Shown piece by piece: positions 11,286-19,340 of a DNA stretch of 64,000 nucleotides. A program made the position numbers and the translations under genes. The notes below the pieces were generated by a model. It was not told the origin of the DNA. It was given only the letters and a program-made list of their open reading frames with translations, and did no database searches. How positions within the stretch are numbered: position 1 is the stretch's first letter; each line of letters begins with the position of its first letter. Origin of the DNA: Steroidobacteraceae bacterium (lineage in GTDB: Bacteria > Pseudomonadota > Gammaproteobacteria > Steroidobacterales > Steroidobacteraceae); NCBI GenBank assembly GCA_019187185.1, contig JABAQU010000018.1:1-64000 (forward strand). Reading direction: 5' to 3'.

Positions 11286-11777
11286 TTACTCGACGCGCGT
11301 GCGGTACGTGGCGCTGACGGTCTCGCCTGGGGCGAGTGCCGCACGCATCGCATAGCGCACGTGGCGAATTTCATCGGCGCGTGCGCTGCGGGTGGTGCCG
11401 TCGGCGTCGCGGACCGTGAGCGCGCCGGCGCTGTCATAGCGCTTGCCGTCGACCGAATAGCTGACCGTGAAGGCGGCTGCGATCGCCGAGTCGGCGATGA
11501 ACACCATGTGCTCGGGAACCGGGCTGTCGATCGAGACATCGCCCGCCGCCTTGCTGCAGACATTCGTGGCGGTGACGGTCCAGATCACTTCGCTGCCCGG
11601 CACGACCTTGCCGGCGGGCACGAGCGTCGTCTGCAGGGTGCCGTCGGGTCCCTTGACGGTCTGCTCCGTCTGGGCGGTGGTCTTCAATTCGATGCAGCCC
11701 TTGTCCTGCGCGAGTGCGCTGCCGACCGGCAGCGACACGAGCACGGCGGCAAGGATCGACTTGTCGATGAGTTTCAT
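11286..11777 (-). CDS. Small secreted single-domain DUF11-like protein
   Basis: A 163-aa product with a clear signal peptide (MKLIDKSILAAVLVSLPVGS, cleaved after Ala-Leu-Ala). The rest is one beta-sandwich module: Gly-Ser-Glu-Val-x-Trp-Thr-Val-Thr-Ala-Thr-Asn in the first sheet, Asp-Ser-Pro-Val-Pro-Glu-His-Met in the middle, and Ala-Pro-Gly-Glu-Thr-Val-Ser-Ala near the end. It has two Cys in the mature part. ATG at 11775-11777 follows a GGGGGA Shine-Dalgarno. As the first gene of the minus-strand set it could be an abundant minor subunit or chaperone-like partner of the larger proteins; this is inference from order and size. Confidence 0.8.
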   Translation of the reverse strand: MKLIDKSILAAVLVSLPVGSALAQDKGCIELKTTAQTEQTVKGPDGTLQTTLVPAGKVVPGSEVIWTVTATNVCSKAAGDVSIDSPVPEHMVFIADSAIAAAFTVSYSVDGKRYDSAGALTVRDADGTTRSARADEIRHVRYAMRAALAPGETVSATYRTRVE

Positions 11778-11903
11778 GGACGTCCCCCGAAAGGTTGAAA
11801 GTGTGAATTCGGTCCCTGAAGATGGTGATCGCGGCGGTCGATACACTGTGTTCGTGCCCTCCGTGGCTGCCATGGATTGTTGCCGCGCTCGCCGCCAGCG
11901 ATT

Positions 11904-11919
11904 GTGACGGATGTCATAA
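11904..11919. promoter_or_regulatory. CRP-like binding site in the divergent surface-locus promoter
   Basis: TGTGA at 11904-11908, six bases, then TCATA at 11915-11919: 9 of 10 positions of the CRP core TGTGA-N6-TCACA. It lies in the 265-base region between the two divergent surface-protein transcripts. Its centre is about 35 bases left of a candidate -10 element, close to a class II activator position. A weaker half-site (TGTGA at 11802-11806) lies nearer the minus-strand gene. The regulator encoded at 62752-63498 keeps the residues that read TGTGA. Confidence 0.45.
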
Positions 11920-11921
11920 GT

Positions 11922-11949
11922 TACCTGCAGGCGACGGTGTGGACATAAT
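11922..11949 (+). promoter_or_regulatory. Candidate promoter for the 994-aa surface-protein gene
   Basis: The -10 candidate CATAAT at 11944-11949 matches 5 of 6 consensus positions and sits in the only AT-rich patch of this intergenic region. The -35 candidate TTACCT at 11922-11927 is poor, which would fit dependence on the adjacent CRP-like site. No comparably good promoter was found for the minus-strand direction. Confidence 0.35.
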
Positions 11950-12042
11950 AAAATGCCTATGCCGTCACGCTTGGTCCGCGCCGTGGACCCGCCTCGCGAC
12001 GTATGCTTTCTGCCCACACGCAAGGAGGGGTCAGGATTTCCG

Positions 12043-15027
12043 ATGCGATGCGCTCGTGCACGTGCGTTGCTGCTGCTGTTGCTGGCCGTCGCGCTCGGCG
12101 GCGGGATTGCCCATGCACAGCAGACCCCGATCACGCGCTACACGCGCCTCACCGGCAACATCAACTTCGTGGCGACCGGCGGGTCGCTGCGTTCGCAGGA
12201 CAACAACGGCAATGCCTGTGCGGTCAAGGCCTCGGACACCGCCTCCCTCACAGGGATACCGGTGGGGGCGTCGGTCGTCGCTGCCTACCTCTACTGGGGC
12301 GGATCGGGCGCGACCATCGATTCGAGCGTGATACTGAATGGCAGCGGCGTGACCGCGGGCCGTACGTTTACCGCCACATTCAACAACGGCGGCACGGCCT
12401 ATCCGTACTTCGGTGCCTTCGCCGATGTCACGAGCCGCGTGACCGGCAACGGCACCTTCACGTTCAGCGGGCTCACGGTGGCGACCGGTGCGCCGCACTG
12501 TGGCACCTCGGCGGTCGCGGCCGGCTGGTCGCTCGTCGTCGTGTACGGCTCGGCGTCCGAGCGGCTGCGCGCCATCAATGTCTTCGACGGGCTCGAGCCG
12601 TTTCGCGGCAGCCAGCTCACCCTCAACCCCGACGGGTTCCTGGTGCCAGCGTCGGCGATCGACGGGCGAATCGCGATTGTCGCGATCGAGGGTGATCCGG
12701 GCAATTCCGATCCGCTGGGCGGCTTCTCCGAGGCGTTGCGCTTCAACGGCACGACGCTCGACGACGGCATCAACGTGCCGGGCAGCAGCCCGCTGGTTCA
12801 GCCCTATGACGGCACTGTCAACGCCATCGGCAGCGCCACGAGCTATGGCTTCGACGTCGACACCTTCGACGTGTCGACGTTGCTCGCGCCGGGGCAGACC
12901 TCCGCGACCACGCAGTTCTCGGCGGGCGGCGACCTCGTGCTGCTGCTCGCGCAGATCGTCAGTGTGACGAGCCAGCCGACGGTCGACCTGTCGATCACCA
13001 AGACGCACAGCGGCAATTTCGCCGCCGGCACCAACGGCACCTACACGCTGCGCGTTTCGAACGCGGCCGGACAGCAGCGCGAAGACAATGTCGTGACCGT
13101 GACCGACACGCTGCCCGCCGGGCTCGGCTTTGTCTCCGGCGCCGGCGTCGGATGGACCTGCTCCGCGGCGGGCCAGGATGTCACCTGCACGCATCCACCG
13201 ATCCTCGATCCCGGTCAATCACTGCCCGACCTGACATTGACTGTCGCCGTGAGCGGCGCCGCGGTGCCGGCCGTCACGAATACCGCGCAGGTGTCGAGCG
13301 GGAGCTTCGATATCGATGCGTCGAACAACACGGCGAGCGACGCCACGGTCGTCGTCGGCTCGAATCTCGCCACTTCGACGAAGACGGTCGTCGACCCGAA
13401 CGGCGGCGAGGTCGACGCGGGCGACACGCTGCGCTACACGATCACGCTGATCGAAACGGGGGGCATCGCGGCGTCCGGAGTCGGCGTCACCGATCCGCTT
13501 CCCGCCAACACCACGGGGCTCACCGTGGTGAGCGTGCCGACGGGTGCGATCGACAGCTCGACGCCGACGCAGCTCGATGTCTCGGGCATCACGGTGCCCG
13601 CGAACGGTACCGCGACGATCGTGTTCGAGGTCACGGTGCCCATCGGCACTTCGCCGGGCACCCTGATCGACAATACCGCGACGGTGACGAATCCGACGGG
13701 CGCCGGCGCGACACCGGCCGCACCGCAGGTCATCGTGTCACCCTCGCAGATCCCGTCGGGCGGCACGAAGCCGTTGTACATCCACAGTACGCCGGCGCTG
13801 CCCCTCACCCGCGTTCCGGCGACATCGGCCGAACCGACGGTGAATCTCACGGCGAACACCTCGCAGCAGTGGGTGCTGACGCCGCAACTGCAGTTGCCCG
13901 TCACGCTGGCCGGCGGCAATGTGGTGGTGCCACTGTGGCTGTCCCGCACCAGTGGCGGAGCTGTCCAGAATCGGCAGGTGACAGTCACACTCGCGAACAG
14001 CGTCTTGGGGGTGATCGATTCGGCGACGCAGACAGTGAGCCCGCCGAACTCGCCAACGCCAGCGCTCTTCACTTTCACGCTGGCGACTGCCGCTGACACC
14101 TACCCCGCCGGCTCGACGTTCTCGCTGACGATCGCGCGCGGCGGCGGTGGCGGCACGACGCGCGTGCATCCGTTCGGCGTGAGTTCGGCGTCGCGTGTCG
14201 AGCTGAACAGCAACACGGTCATCAATGTCGATTCCGTCACGAGCTTCGATCAGGCATACCCGGCCGGTACAGCGACCACGAGCTTCCAGCGTGGCGACAC
14301 CGTTCACGTGCGTGCGATCGTCAGCGATCCGTTCGGCAGCGCCGACATCACCGGCGCGCGGGTTGACCTCGTCGACGCGAACAATGTCGTGCAGGTCGCG
14401 AACGCGGCAATGACGCAGGTGGCGGACTCCGGCGCGGCGACGCGCACGTACGAGTACGCCTACACGTTGCCCGTCAACGCGGCGATCGGCGGCTGGTCGA
14501 TGCGCGTGACCGCCACCGAGGGCACCGAGGGCACGGTCACCGATCTCGGCGTGGGCGGCTTCACGGTGGCGCAGCCCCTGCCGACGCTGCTCGTCTCGAA
14601 GGTGTCGGAGGTGCTCGACGATCCGGTCAACGGCGCAACGAATCCGAAGCGTATCCCGGGCGCGGTGGTGCGTTACACGATCGGCGTCTCGAACTCCGGG
14701 CCGGGCCCGGTCGATGCGAGCACGCTCCTGATCACGGATCCGGTGCCGGCGAACTCCATGCTGTACGTCGCCACCGGCGGTGGCGGTCCGATCGAGTTCA
14801 TCGACGGGAGCCCGGCGAGTGGCCTCGCGTTCAATCCGGCAACGGATGTCACGTACTCGAACCAGCCGGGTGGCGGCGCCCCGTACACCTACACGCCCGT
14901 GCCGGACGGGCAGGGCTACGATGCCGCGGTGACCGGTGTGCGCATCGCGCCCACCGGTACGATGAATGCAGCGGGCGGCGGGGGCCAGCCTTCGTTCTCG
15001 ATCCGGCTGCGGGTGCGCATAAGATAG
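12043..15027 (+). CDS. Large secreted multi-DUF11 surface protein
   Basis: A 994-aa protein with a Sec signal peptide (poly-Leu core, cleavage after Ala-His-Ala). Residues about 30-310 form a Gly/Thr/Asn-rich beta domain. They are followed by a DUF11 module (about 315-445), a second one (about 445-570), two Ig-like segments, and a third DUF11-like module in the last 150 residues. Each module begins with a Lys-containing strand and the first two end with Thr-Asn/Asp-Asn-Thr-Ala, the layout of isopeptide-forming domains. No transmembrane anchor or LPxTG/PEP-CTERM tail is visible. The start was chosen at the signal peptide; AAGGAGG lies 14 bases upstream. It is divergent from the other DUF11 genes. 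Confidence 0.85.
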   Translation: MRCARARALLLLLLAVALGGGIAHAQQTPITRYTRLTGNINFVATGGSLRSQDNNGNACAVKASDTASLTGIPVGASVVAAYLYWGGSGATIDSSVILNGSGVTAGRTFTATFNNGGTAYPYFGAFADVTSRVTGNGTFTFSGLTVATGAPHCGTSAVAAGWSLVVVYGSASERLRAINVFDGLEPFRGSQLTLNPDGFLVPASAIDGRIAIVAIEGDPGNSDPLGGFSEALRFNGTTLDDGINVPGSSPLVQPYDGTVNAIGSATSYGFDVDTFDVSTLLAPGQTSATTQFSAGGDLVLLLAQIVSVTSQPTVDLSITKTHSGNFAAGTNGTYTLRVSNAAGQQREDNVVTVTDTLPAGLGFVSGAGVGWTCSAAGQDVTCTHPPILDPGQSLPDLTLTVAVSGAAVPAVTNTAQVSSGSFDIDASNNTASDATVVVGSNLATSTKTVVDPNGGEVDAGDTLRYTITLIETGGIAASGVGVTDPLPANTTGLTVVSVPTGAIDSSTPTQLDVSGITVPANGTATIVFEVTVPIGTSPGTLIDNTATVTNPTGAGATPAAPQVIVSPSQIPSGGTKPLYIHSTPALPLTRVPATSAEPTVNLTANTSQQWVLTPQLQLPVTLAGGNVVVPLWLSRTSGGAVQNRQVTVTLANSVLGVIDSATQTVSPPNSPTPALFTFTLATAADTYPAGSTFSLTIARGGGGGTTRVHPFGVSSASRVELNSNTVINVDSVTSFDQAYPAGTATTSFQRGDTVHVRAIVSDPFGSADITGARVDLVDANNVVQVANAAMTQVADSGAATRTYEYAYTLPVNAAIGGWSMRVTATEGTEGTVTDLGVGGFTVAQPLPTLLVSKVSEVLDDPVNGATNPKRIPGAVVRYTIGVSNSGPGPVDASTLLITDPVPANSMLYVATGGGGPIEFIDGSPASGLAFNPATDVTYSNQPGGGAPYTYTPVPDGQGYDAAVTGVRIAPTGTMNAAGGGGQPSFSIRLRVRIR

Positions 15028-15032
15028 GGGTC

Positions 15033-16073
15033 ATGACCCTGCTGCGCCACGCGCGGCGACCGGCGCGTCCGACGGCGCTGCTGCTGATCGCGACGCTGAC
15101 GGCGCTGCTGTCCCTCGCCGATGCGGCGTTCCTGTTTCTCGGCCTGCCGCTGAAGATTATCGTCCTGTCGTGGCTCTTCAAGTACGCCTACGTGCTGCTC
15201 GACCTGTCGTCGGAAGGCATCGACGAGCCGCCGGTGCTGTCGGCCGAGATGGTGAATCCCGTCGAGCAGCGGCCGCTGATGCAACTCGCCATTTGTGCGG
15301 CGGGCTTCGGCCTTGCGTGGTGGATCGGCGGCGCGGCGGGGTATGTCGTCGCCGGCGTCGTGCTGCTGCTGCTGCCCGCGACCGCGGCGGTACTCGGCGT
15401 GACGGGCAGCGCGCTCGAGGCGCTGAACCCGATGACGCTCGCGCGCGTGATCCGCGGGCTCGGCCCGTACTACCTGCTGCTCGTCGGCGCGACCCTCGCG
15501 TTCGGCGGCGCGCTCTACGGGCTCGCCTCGCTGCCGCTGTGGGATTTCGTGCGCGTCGCCGCGGCGCAGTGGCTGCTGCTGTCGCTCTTCAGCATGATCG
15601 GCGGCGCGATCTACGAACGCCGCGCCGCGCTCGGTCACGAACCACAGGTGAGCCCGGAGCGTTCCGCGGCTCGCGAAGAGCGCGAACGGGCGATACGTCG
15701 CGATCGCATGCTCGACGACGCGTTTGTGCCGGCCCGCGTCCATGAAGGCGCGCGTGTTGCCGCCCCGATACGCGAGTGGCTCGCGGCGGAAAAAGGTGCG
15801 GCGCTCGCGACGGATGCGCCCGCGATCCTGGCGCGGGCCGCCGCGTGGAACGATCCGCACGCCTATGCCGCCGTGTCACAGGCGGTGATCGCGCGGCTGG
15901 TCGCCGATCGGCAACTGACGCTCGCGCTCGCGCTACTCGATGGCGCCCGAACCGCAGCGCCAGGCCTCGCCGTGGCGGGCGAGGCGGATCTTCAGGCGCT
16001 GATTGCCCATGCGCGCGTGAGCGGTCGGCGGCGCTTCGCGGAGCAACTCGAGGCCGAGGCGGCCGGGCGATGA
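15033..16073 (+). CDS. Polytopic membrane protein with cytosolic C-terminal domain
   Basis: A 346-aa protein. About five or six hydrophobic helices fill residues 10-190, then a long charged region (Arg/Glu-rich near 200-230) leads into an all-helical C-terminal domain of about 120 residues that resembles TPR-type packing. I do not recognise a named family; a DUF4013-like or YIP1-like membrane domain is possible. It starts 5 bases after the large DUF11 gene and its stop overlaps the next gene, so the three are probably one transcript. An inner-membrane role connected to the surface proteins is plausible but only from position. Confidence 0.7.
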   Translation: MTLLRHARRPARPTALLLIATLTALLSLADAAFLFLGLPLKIIVLSWLFKYAYVLLDLSSEGIDEPPVLSAEMVNPVEQRPLMQLAICAAGFGLAWWIGGAAGYVVAGVVLLLLPATAAVLGVTGSALEALNPMTLARVIRGLGPYYLLLVGATLAFGGALYGLASLPLWDFVRVAAAQWLLLSLFSMIGGAIYERRAALGHEPQVSPERSAAREERERAIRRDRMLDDAFVPARVHEGARVAAPIREWLAAEKGAALATDAPAILARAAAWNDPHAYAAVSQAVIARLVADRQLTLALALLDGARTAAPGLAVAGEADLQALIAHARVSGRRRFAEQLEAEAAGR

Positions 16074-16558
16074 GTCGCGCATTCGTCAAGGAGGGCGATG
16101 GCGCGGTGACGTTGCCCGAGCGCGCCGTGGGCCCCCACCCGAACCTTGTGACGGCAGCCGGGCTCGCACAGATCGAAGCGCAGGTGCGCGCACTCGAGGC
16201 GGCGCGCAGCGCCGCGCGGGCGGTCGCGCAGTCGGGCGCGGTTACGCACGATGCGGCGGCGCTCGCCACGATCGAGCGTGACCTGCGCTACTGGATACAT
16301 CGCCGGTCGAGTGCGCGGCTGGTCACGCCCGCGCCAAAGCCCGATGCGGTCCGCTTCGGAGTGGAGGTCACGCTGCGTCCGCTCGCCGGGCCCGCGGCGG
16401 CGCCACGCACGCTGCGCATCGTCGGCGAGGACGAAGCGGATCCGGCGCGCGGGCTCCTGAGCTGGGTCTCGCCGGCCGCGGAAAAACTGATTGGCGCGCA
16501 GGTCGGCGACGAGGTCGACTTCGCCGGGGCGCGCCACGTCGTCGACGCGCTGCGCTAG
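16070..16558 (+). CDS. GreA/GreB-like transcription factor, atypical coiled-coil tip
   Basis: A 162-aa protein with the Gre layout: an N-terminal antiparallel coiled coil (about 25-85) and a C-terminal FKBP-like domain ending in Gly-Asp-Glu-Val-Asp-Phe. Known Gre factors place two acidic residues (Asp-x-x-Glu) at the coil tip to trigger RNA cleavage in stalled RNA polymerase. Here the tip reads Val-Thr-His-Asp-Ala-Ala-Ala-Leu, and the usual Asp-Leu-x-Glu-Asn-Ala-Glu motif is absent. It may bind polymerase without cleavage stimulation, like other Gre-fold paralogues. ATG overlaps the previous stop (ATGA). Confidence 0.75.
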   Translation: MSRAFVKEGDGAVTLPERAVGPHPNLVTAAGLAQIEAQVRALEAARSAARAVAQSGAVTHDAAALATIERDLRYWIHRRSSARLVTPAPKPDAVRFGVEVTLRPLAGPAAAPRTLRIVGEDEADPARGLLSWVSPAAEKLIGAQVGDEVDFAGARHVVDALR

Positions 16559-17646
16559 TTCGCGGCGCCGGCGGTGAGCAGGTAGACCGCAAACGTGCCG
16601 AGCCAGTGGCCGCCCTCGTAGTGCTCGCCGGTCACGGCAGGCAGCGCCGCGGCGGCGTGGCTGGCGGCCGTGCGTTCGAGTGCCGCACGGCGCGCATCGC
16701 GCGCCGGCAAGCCGCTTGCGATCCCGCGCAGCATCCAGGCGCGACTGAGGTTGAGCCCGTCGATGTGCGCGAGCTTCGGGTCGCTGCGATCGGTCACGAG
16801 GCCCGGCGTGAGCCAGTCGCGCGCTCCGGACGGCGCGCGGCGCGGAATTTGCGGCAGGAAGCTCGTGAGCCACGAGGCAAACTCGCCCGGTGCGAGCACG
16901 CGCCGCATGAAATCCGCCTCGGCGAGGCAGGGCGACAGGAAGTCCTCGCCGGAGGGCTCGTACGCGAGCGGGCAGCGCCGGTCCCGCCGGTAGAACTGTG
17001 CGGCCTTCTCCCGCAGGAGTGCGAGCATCGCGGCATCGCCACGCACCTGCGCCCAGTCCCACACGAGACCGAACGAGAAAGCCGTCTGGTTGTGCTCGCC
17101 CGTGCGGATCGGATAGGCGAGCTTCGGCAGCCATGCAGACAATCGCTCCGCGGTCGCTGCCTCGAGCGGCGCGAGCGCGGCCGACCAGGCGCGGGCGTCC
17201 GCATCGTCCCAGCCGCGCAGCTCCGCGGCGAGTGCGAGCAGCCAGGCGAGCCCGTAGGGCCGCTCGAACGAGGCGCGTCCGGAGCCTGACAGGTACGCGA
17301 CTTCGGCCGCGATGCCGGCGGGTGTGAGGCTGCGTGCGAGCGCTGCGCGCGCCGGGGCCGCAAACGGTGCATCGGGATACAGGCGCGCGAGGCGCGCAAG
17401 CAGCCAGTGGCCGTGCACATCGGAGTGCCAGTCGAAGCAACCGTAGAACACCGGCGTCAGCTCGCGTGGCGGCCGCGCGTCCGCATCGCCCGCGAGCACG
17501 TGCGAGATCTTGTTCGGGTACTCGCGCTGCACACAGTCGAGTGCGAGTTGCGCGAAGCGTGCGGCGGCGTCAGCGGACAGGGGCGGGGCGGCCGCGAGCG
17601 TCGGGCCCGCCGCGAGCAGGGCGAGGAGCGTGGCAATGCGTCGCAT
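16555..17646 (-). CDS. DUF2891 family exported protein
   Basis: A 363-aa protein with a cleavable signal peptide (to about Ala-Ala-Ala, residue 20). It shows the DUF2891 pattern: Val-Phe-Tyr-Gly-Cys-Phe-Asp-Trp-His-Ser-x-Val-His-Gly-His-Trp near residue 70, then Arg-Pro-Tyr-Gly-Leu-Ala-Trp-Leu, and Glu-His-x-x-Gly-His-Trp-Leu near the end. The helical repeats resemble an alpha/alpha toroid. No activity is established for the family. Its stop codon shares the palindrome CTAG (16555-16558) with the stop of the convergent Gre-like gene. Confidence 0.85.
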   Translation of the reverse strand: MRRIATLLALLAAGPTLAAAPPLSADAAARFAQLALDCVQREYPNKISHVLAGDADARPPRELTPVFYGCFDWHSDVHGHWLLARLARLYPDAPFAAPARAALARSLTPAGIAAEVAYLSGSGRASFERPYGLAWLLALAAELRGWDDADARAWSAALAPLEAATAERLSAWLPKLAYPIRTGEHNQTAFSFGLVWDWAQVRGDAAMLALLREKAAQFYRRDRRCPLAYEPSGEDFLSPCLAEADFMRRVLAPGEFASWLTSFLPQIPRRAPSGARDWLTPGLVTDRSDPKLAHIDGLNLSRAWMLRGIASGLPARDARRAALERTAASHAAAALPAVTGEHYEGGHWLGTFAVYLLTAGAAN

Positions 17647-17688
17647 AATGGTCGTGAGTGTAGGCCAGGGGGCGAGGGAGGAGGAATC

Positions 17689-18303
17689 GTGCGGGTGACG
17701 GACAGCGACGAAGTCCTTGCGTACTGGTTCGGGCAGGCCGCGGTGGATCCTGCCGCGGTCGCCGCACAGTACGCGCTCTGGTTCCGTGGCGGAGCAGAAG
17801 TCGACGCAGCCATCGCGGCCCGCTTCGGCGCGACGATCGAGGCGGCAGCGCGCGGTGCGCTCGCATCCTGGAAGGCGACGCCGCGTGGCACACTCGCCTA
17901 CATCCTCGTGTGCGACCAGTTTCCGCGCAACGTGTGGCGCGGCACGGCGCGCGCCTACTCGCTCGATGGGTTTGCGCTTGCGGCCGCGCGCGACGCGCTT
18001 GGGGGCGGACAGTACGCGTCACTCGCGCCGGTCGAACGGGCTTTCGTGCTGATGCCGTTCGAGCACAGCGAGTCGCTCGACGACCAGCGCACCTGCGTCG
18101 CGGAATTTTCGGCCCTCGTTCGCGACGCCGCGGGTCCCTGGCAGGCGCAGATGGCGGGCTTCCTCGACTATTCGCGGCAGCACCTGGCCTTGATCGAGCG
18201 CTTCGGCCGCTTTCCGCACAGGAACCGCCTGCTCGGCCGCACCTCGACTGCCGCGGAGGTGGCGTTTCTCGAAGGCGGCGGAGCCGTGTTCGGCCAGGGT
18301 TGA
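17689..18303 (+). CDS. DUF924 family protein
   Basis: A 204-aa all-helical protein with family hallmarks: Val-Leu-x-Tyr-Trp-Phe-Gly near the start, Val-Cys-Asp-Gln-Phe-Pro-Arg-Asn in the middle, and Met-Pro-Phe-Glu-His-Ser-Glu and Phe-Gly-Arg-Phe-Pro-His-Arg-Asn near the end. Structures in this family resemble TPR folds; the function is unknown. GTG at 17689 is chosen because GGAGGAGGAA ends just upstream and the Asp-Glu-Val-Leu motif follows immediately. A second GTG at 17695 is possible. Confidence 0.85.
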   Translation: MRVTDSDEVLAYWFGQAAVDPAAVAAQYALWFRGGAEVDAAIAARFGATIEAAARGALASWKATPRGTLAYILVCDQFPRNVWRGTARAYSLDGFALAAARDALGGGQYASLAPVERAFVLMPFEHSESLDDQRTCVAEFSALVRDAAGPWQAQMAGFLDYSRQHLALIERFGRFPHRNRLLGRTSTAAEVAFLEGGGAVFGQG

Positions 18304-18348
18304 TACTTCGGCGATTGCCTGGGGGCGCGGCGGCGCTAGACTACCAAG

Positions 18349-18765
18349 ATGCACAGAAGCGCACTGGCGGGGTTCATCATCGACTGCCGGGTCGACAGCC
18401 TGCACGCCGCAGCCGATTTCTGGAGCGCGGCGCTCGGCCGCGCGCAGCGTCCCACGCAGGCCGAAGAGGACGCCGGCTACATTCCGCTCGAGACGAAGGG
18501 TGACGGCCTGCTCATCGAAGTGCAGCGCGTCGCGCACGAGAGCCGCCTGCATCTCGACATCGTCTCCGACGACGTCGAGGCCGAGGTGCGGCGCCTCGAA
18601 AACCTCGGCGCGCGGCGCGTGCAGCGCATACGCGACTGGTGGGTTCTCGAGGCCCCGACCGGGCAGCGGTTCTGCGTCGTGTCGTTGCGTGGCGGCGAGT
18701 TCCCGCACCCCCGAATGTCTGGCCCTGACGGCCCGGCCGTGAAAGAATCCGGGCGTTCCCGGTAG
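18349..18765 (+). CDS. VOC-superfamily (glyoxalase-like) protein
   Basis: A 138-aa protein with one glyoxalase/bleomycin-resistance/dioxygenase fold. Asp-Phe-Trp-Ser-Ala-Ala-Leu-Gly-Arg near residue 22 is the usual first-helix signature, and His-Leu-Asp-Ile-Val near residue 67 plus Leu-Glu-Ala-Pro-Thr-Gly near 103 supply likely metal-site strands. The ligand is unknown. It follows the DUF924 gene by 45 bases and precedes ssb. Confidence 0.8.
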   Translation: MHRSALAGFIIDCRVDSLHAAADFWSAALGRAQRPTQAEEDAGYIPLETKGDGLLIEVQRVAHESRLHLDIVSDDVEAEVRRLENLGARRVQRIRDWWVLEAPTGQRFCVVSLRGGEFPHPRMSGPDGPAVKESGRSR

Positions 18766-18827
18766 TTTCTCCACTTCCACGCGGCGGCCACTTGCGCATA
18801 CTTGGCCGTACGCACGAAAGGCATCCC

Positions 18828-19292
18828 ATGGCACGCGGCATCAACAAAGTCATCCTGATCGGCAACCTCGGGCAAGACCCCGAGACGCGCGCAATGCCCT
18901 CCGGCAGTTCCGTCACGAACCTGCGGATCGCGACCAGCGAGTCCTGGAAGGACAAGCAGAGCGGAGAAATGAAAGAGCGCACCGAGTGGCACAGCGTCGC
19001 CATGTTCGGCCGCCTCGCCGAGATCGCCGGCGAGTACCTGCGCAAGGGCTCGCAGGTCTACATCGAAGGCAGCCTGCGCACCCGCAAGTGGCAGGACAAG
19101 CAGGGCAACGATCGCTACACGACCGAGATCATCGCGAACGACATGCAGATGCTCGGGTCGCGCGGCGGCGGTGGCGCCGCGGGCGGGAGCCAGGGGGGCG
19201 GGCGCAGCCGGGGCGGCGACGACGAGTATGCCCAGTCGCCCGTCACGAGTTCGACCGAGAAGGACGATTTCGACGACGATATTCCGTTCTGA
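18828..19292 (+). CDS. ssb: Single-stranded DNA-binding protein
   Basis: A 154-aa protein that coats single-stranded DNA in replication, recombination and repair. The N-terminal OB-fold (1-110) starts with the canonical [10 protein letters not shown]. A short Gly/Ser/Arg linker follows, and the protein ends with the acidic tip Asp-Asp-Asp-Ile-Pro-Phe that recruits partner proteins. The linker is shorter than in E. coli (178 aa). AAGG precedes the ATG. Confidence 0.96.
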   Translation: MARGINKVILIGNLGQDPETRAMPSGSSVTNLRIATSESWKDKQSGEMKERTEWHSVAMFGRLAEIAGEYLRKGSQVYIEGSLRTRKWQDKQGNDRYTTEIIANDMQMLGSRGGGGAAGGSQGGGRSRGGDDEYAQSPVTSSTEKDDFDDDIPF

Positions 19293-19340
19293 GGTGGCCT
19301 CGAGGCACGCGGCAGACGCGCTGGGTGCGCGGCGCTTTCC

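Noticed and set aside
16555..16558. CTAG shared by two stop codons as a regulatory element
   Set aside because: It is simply the overlap of two convergent TAG stops.
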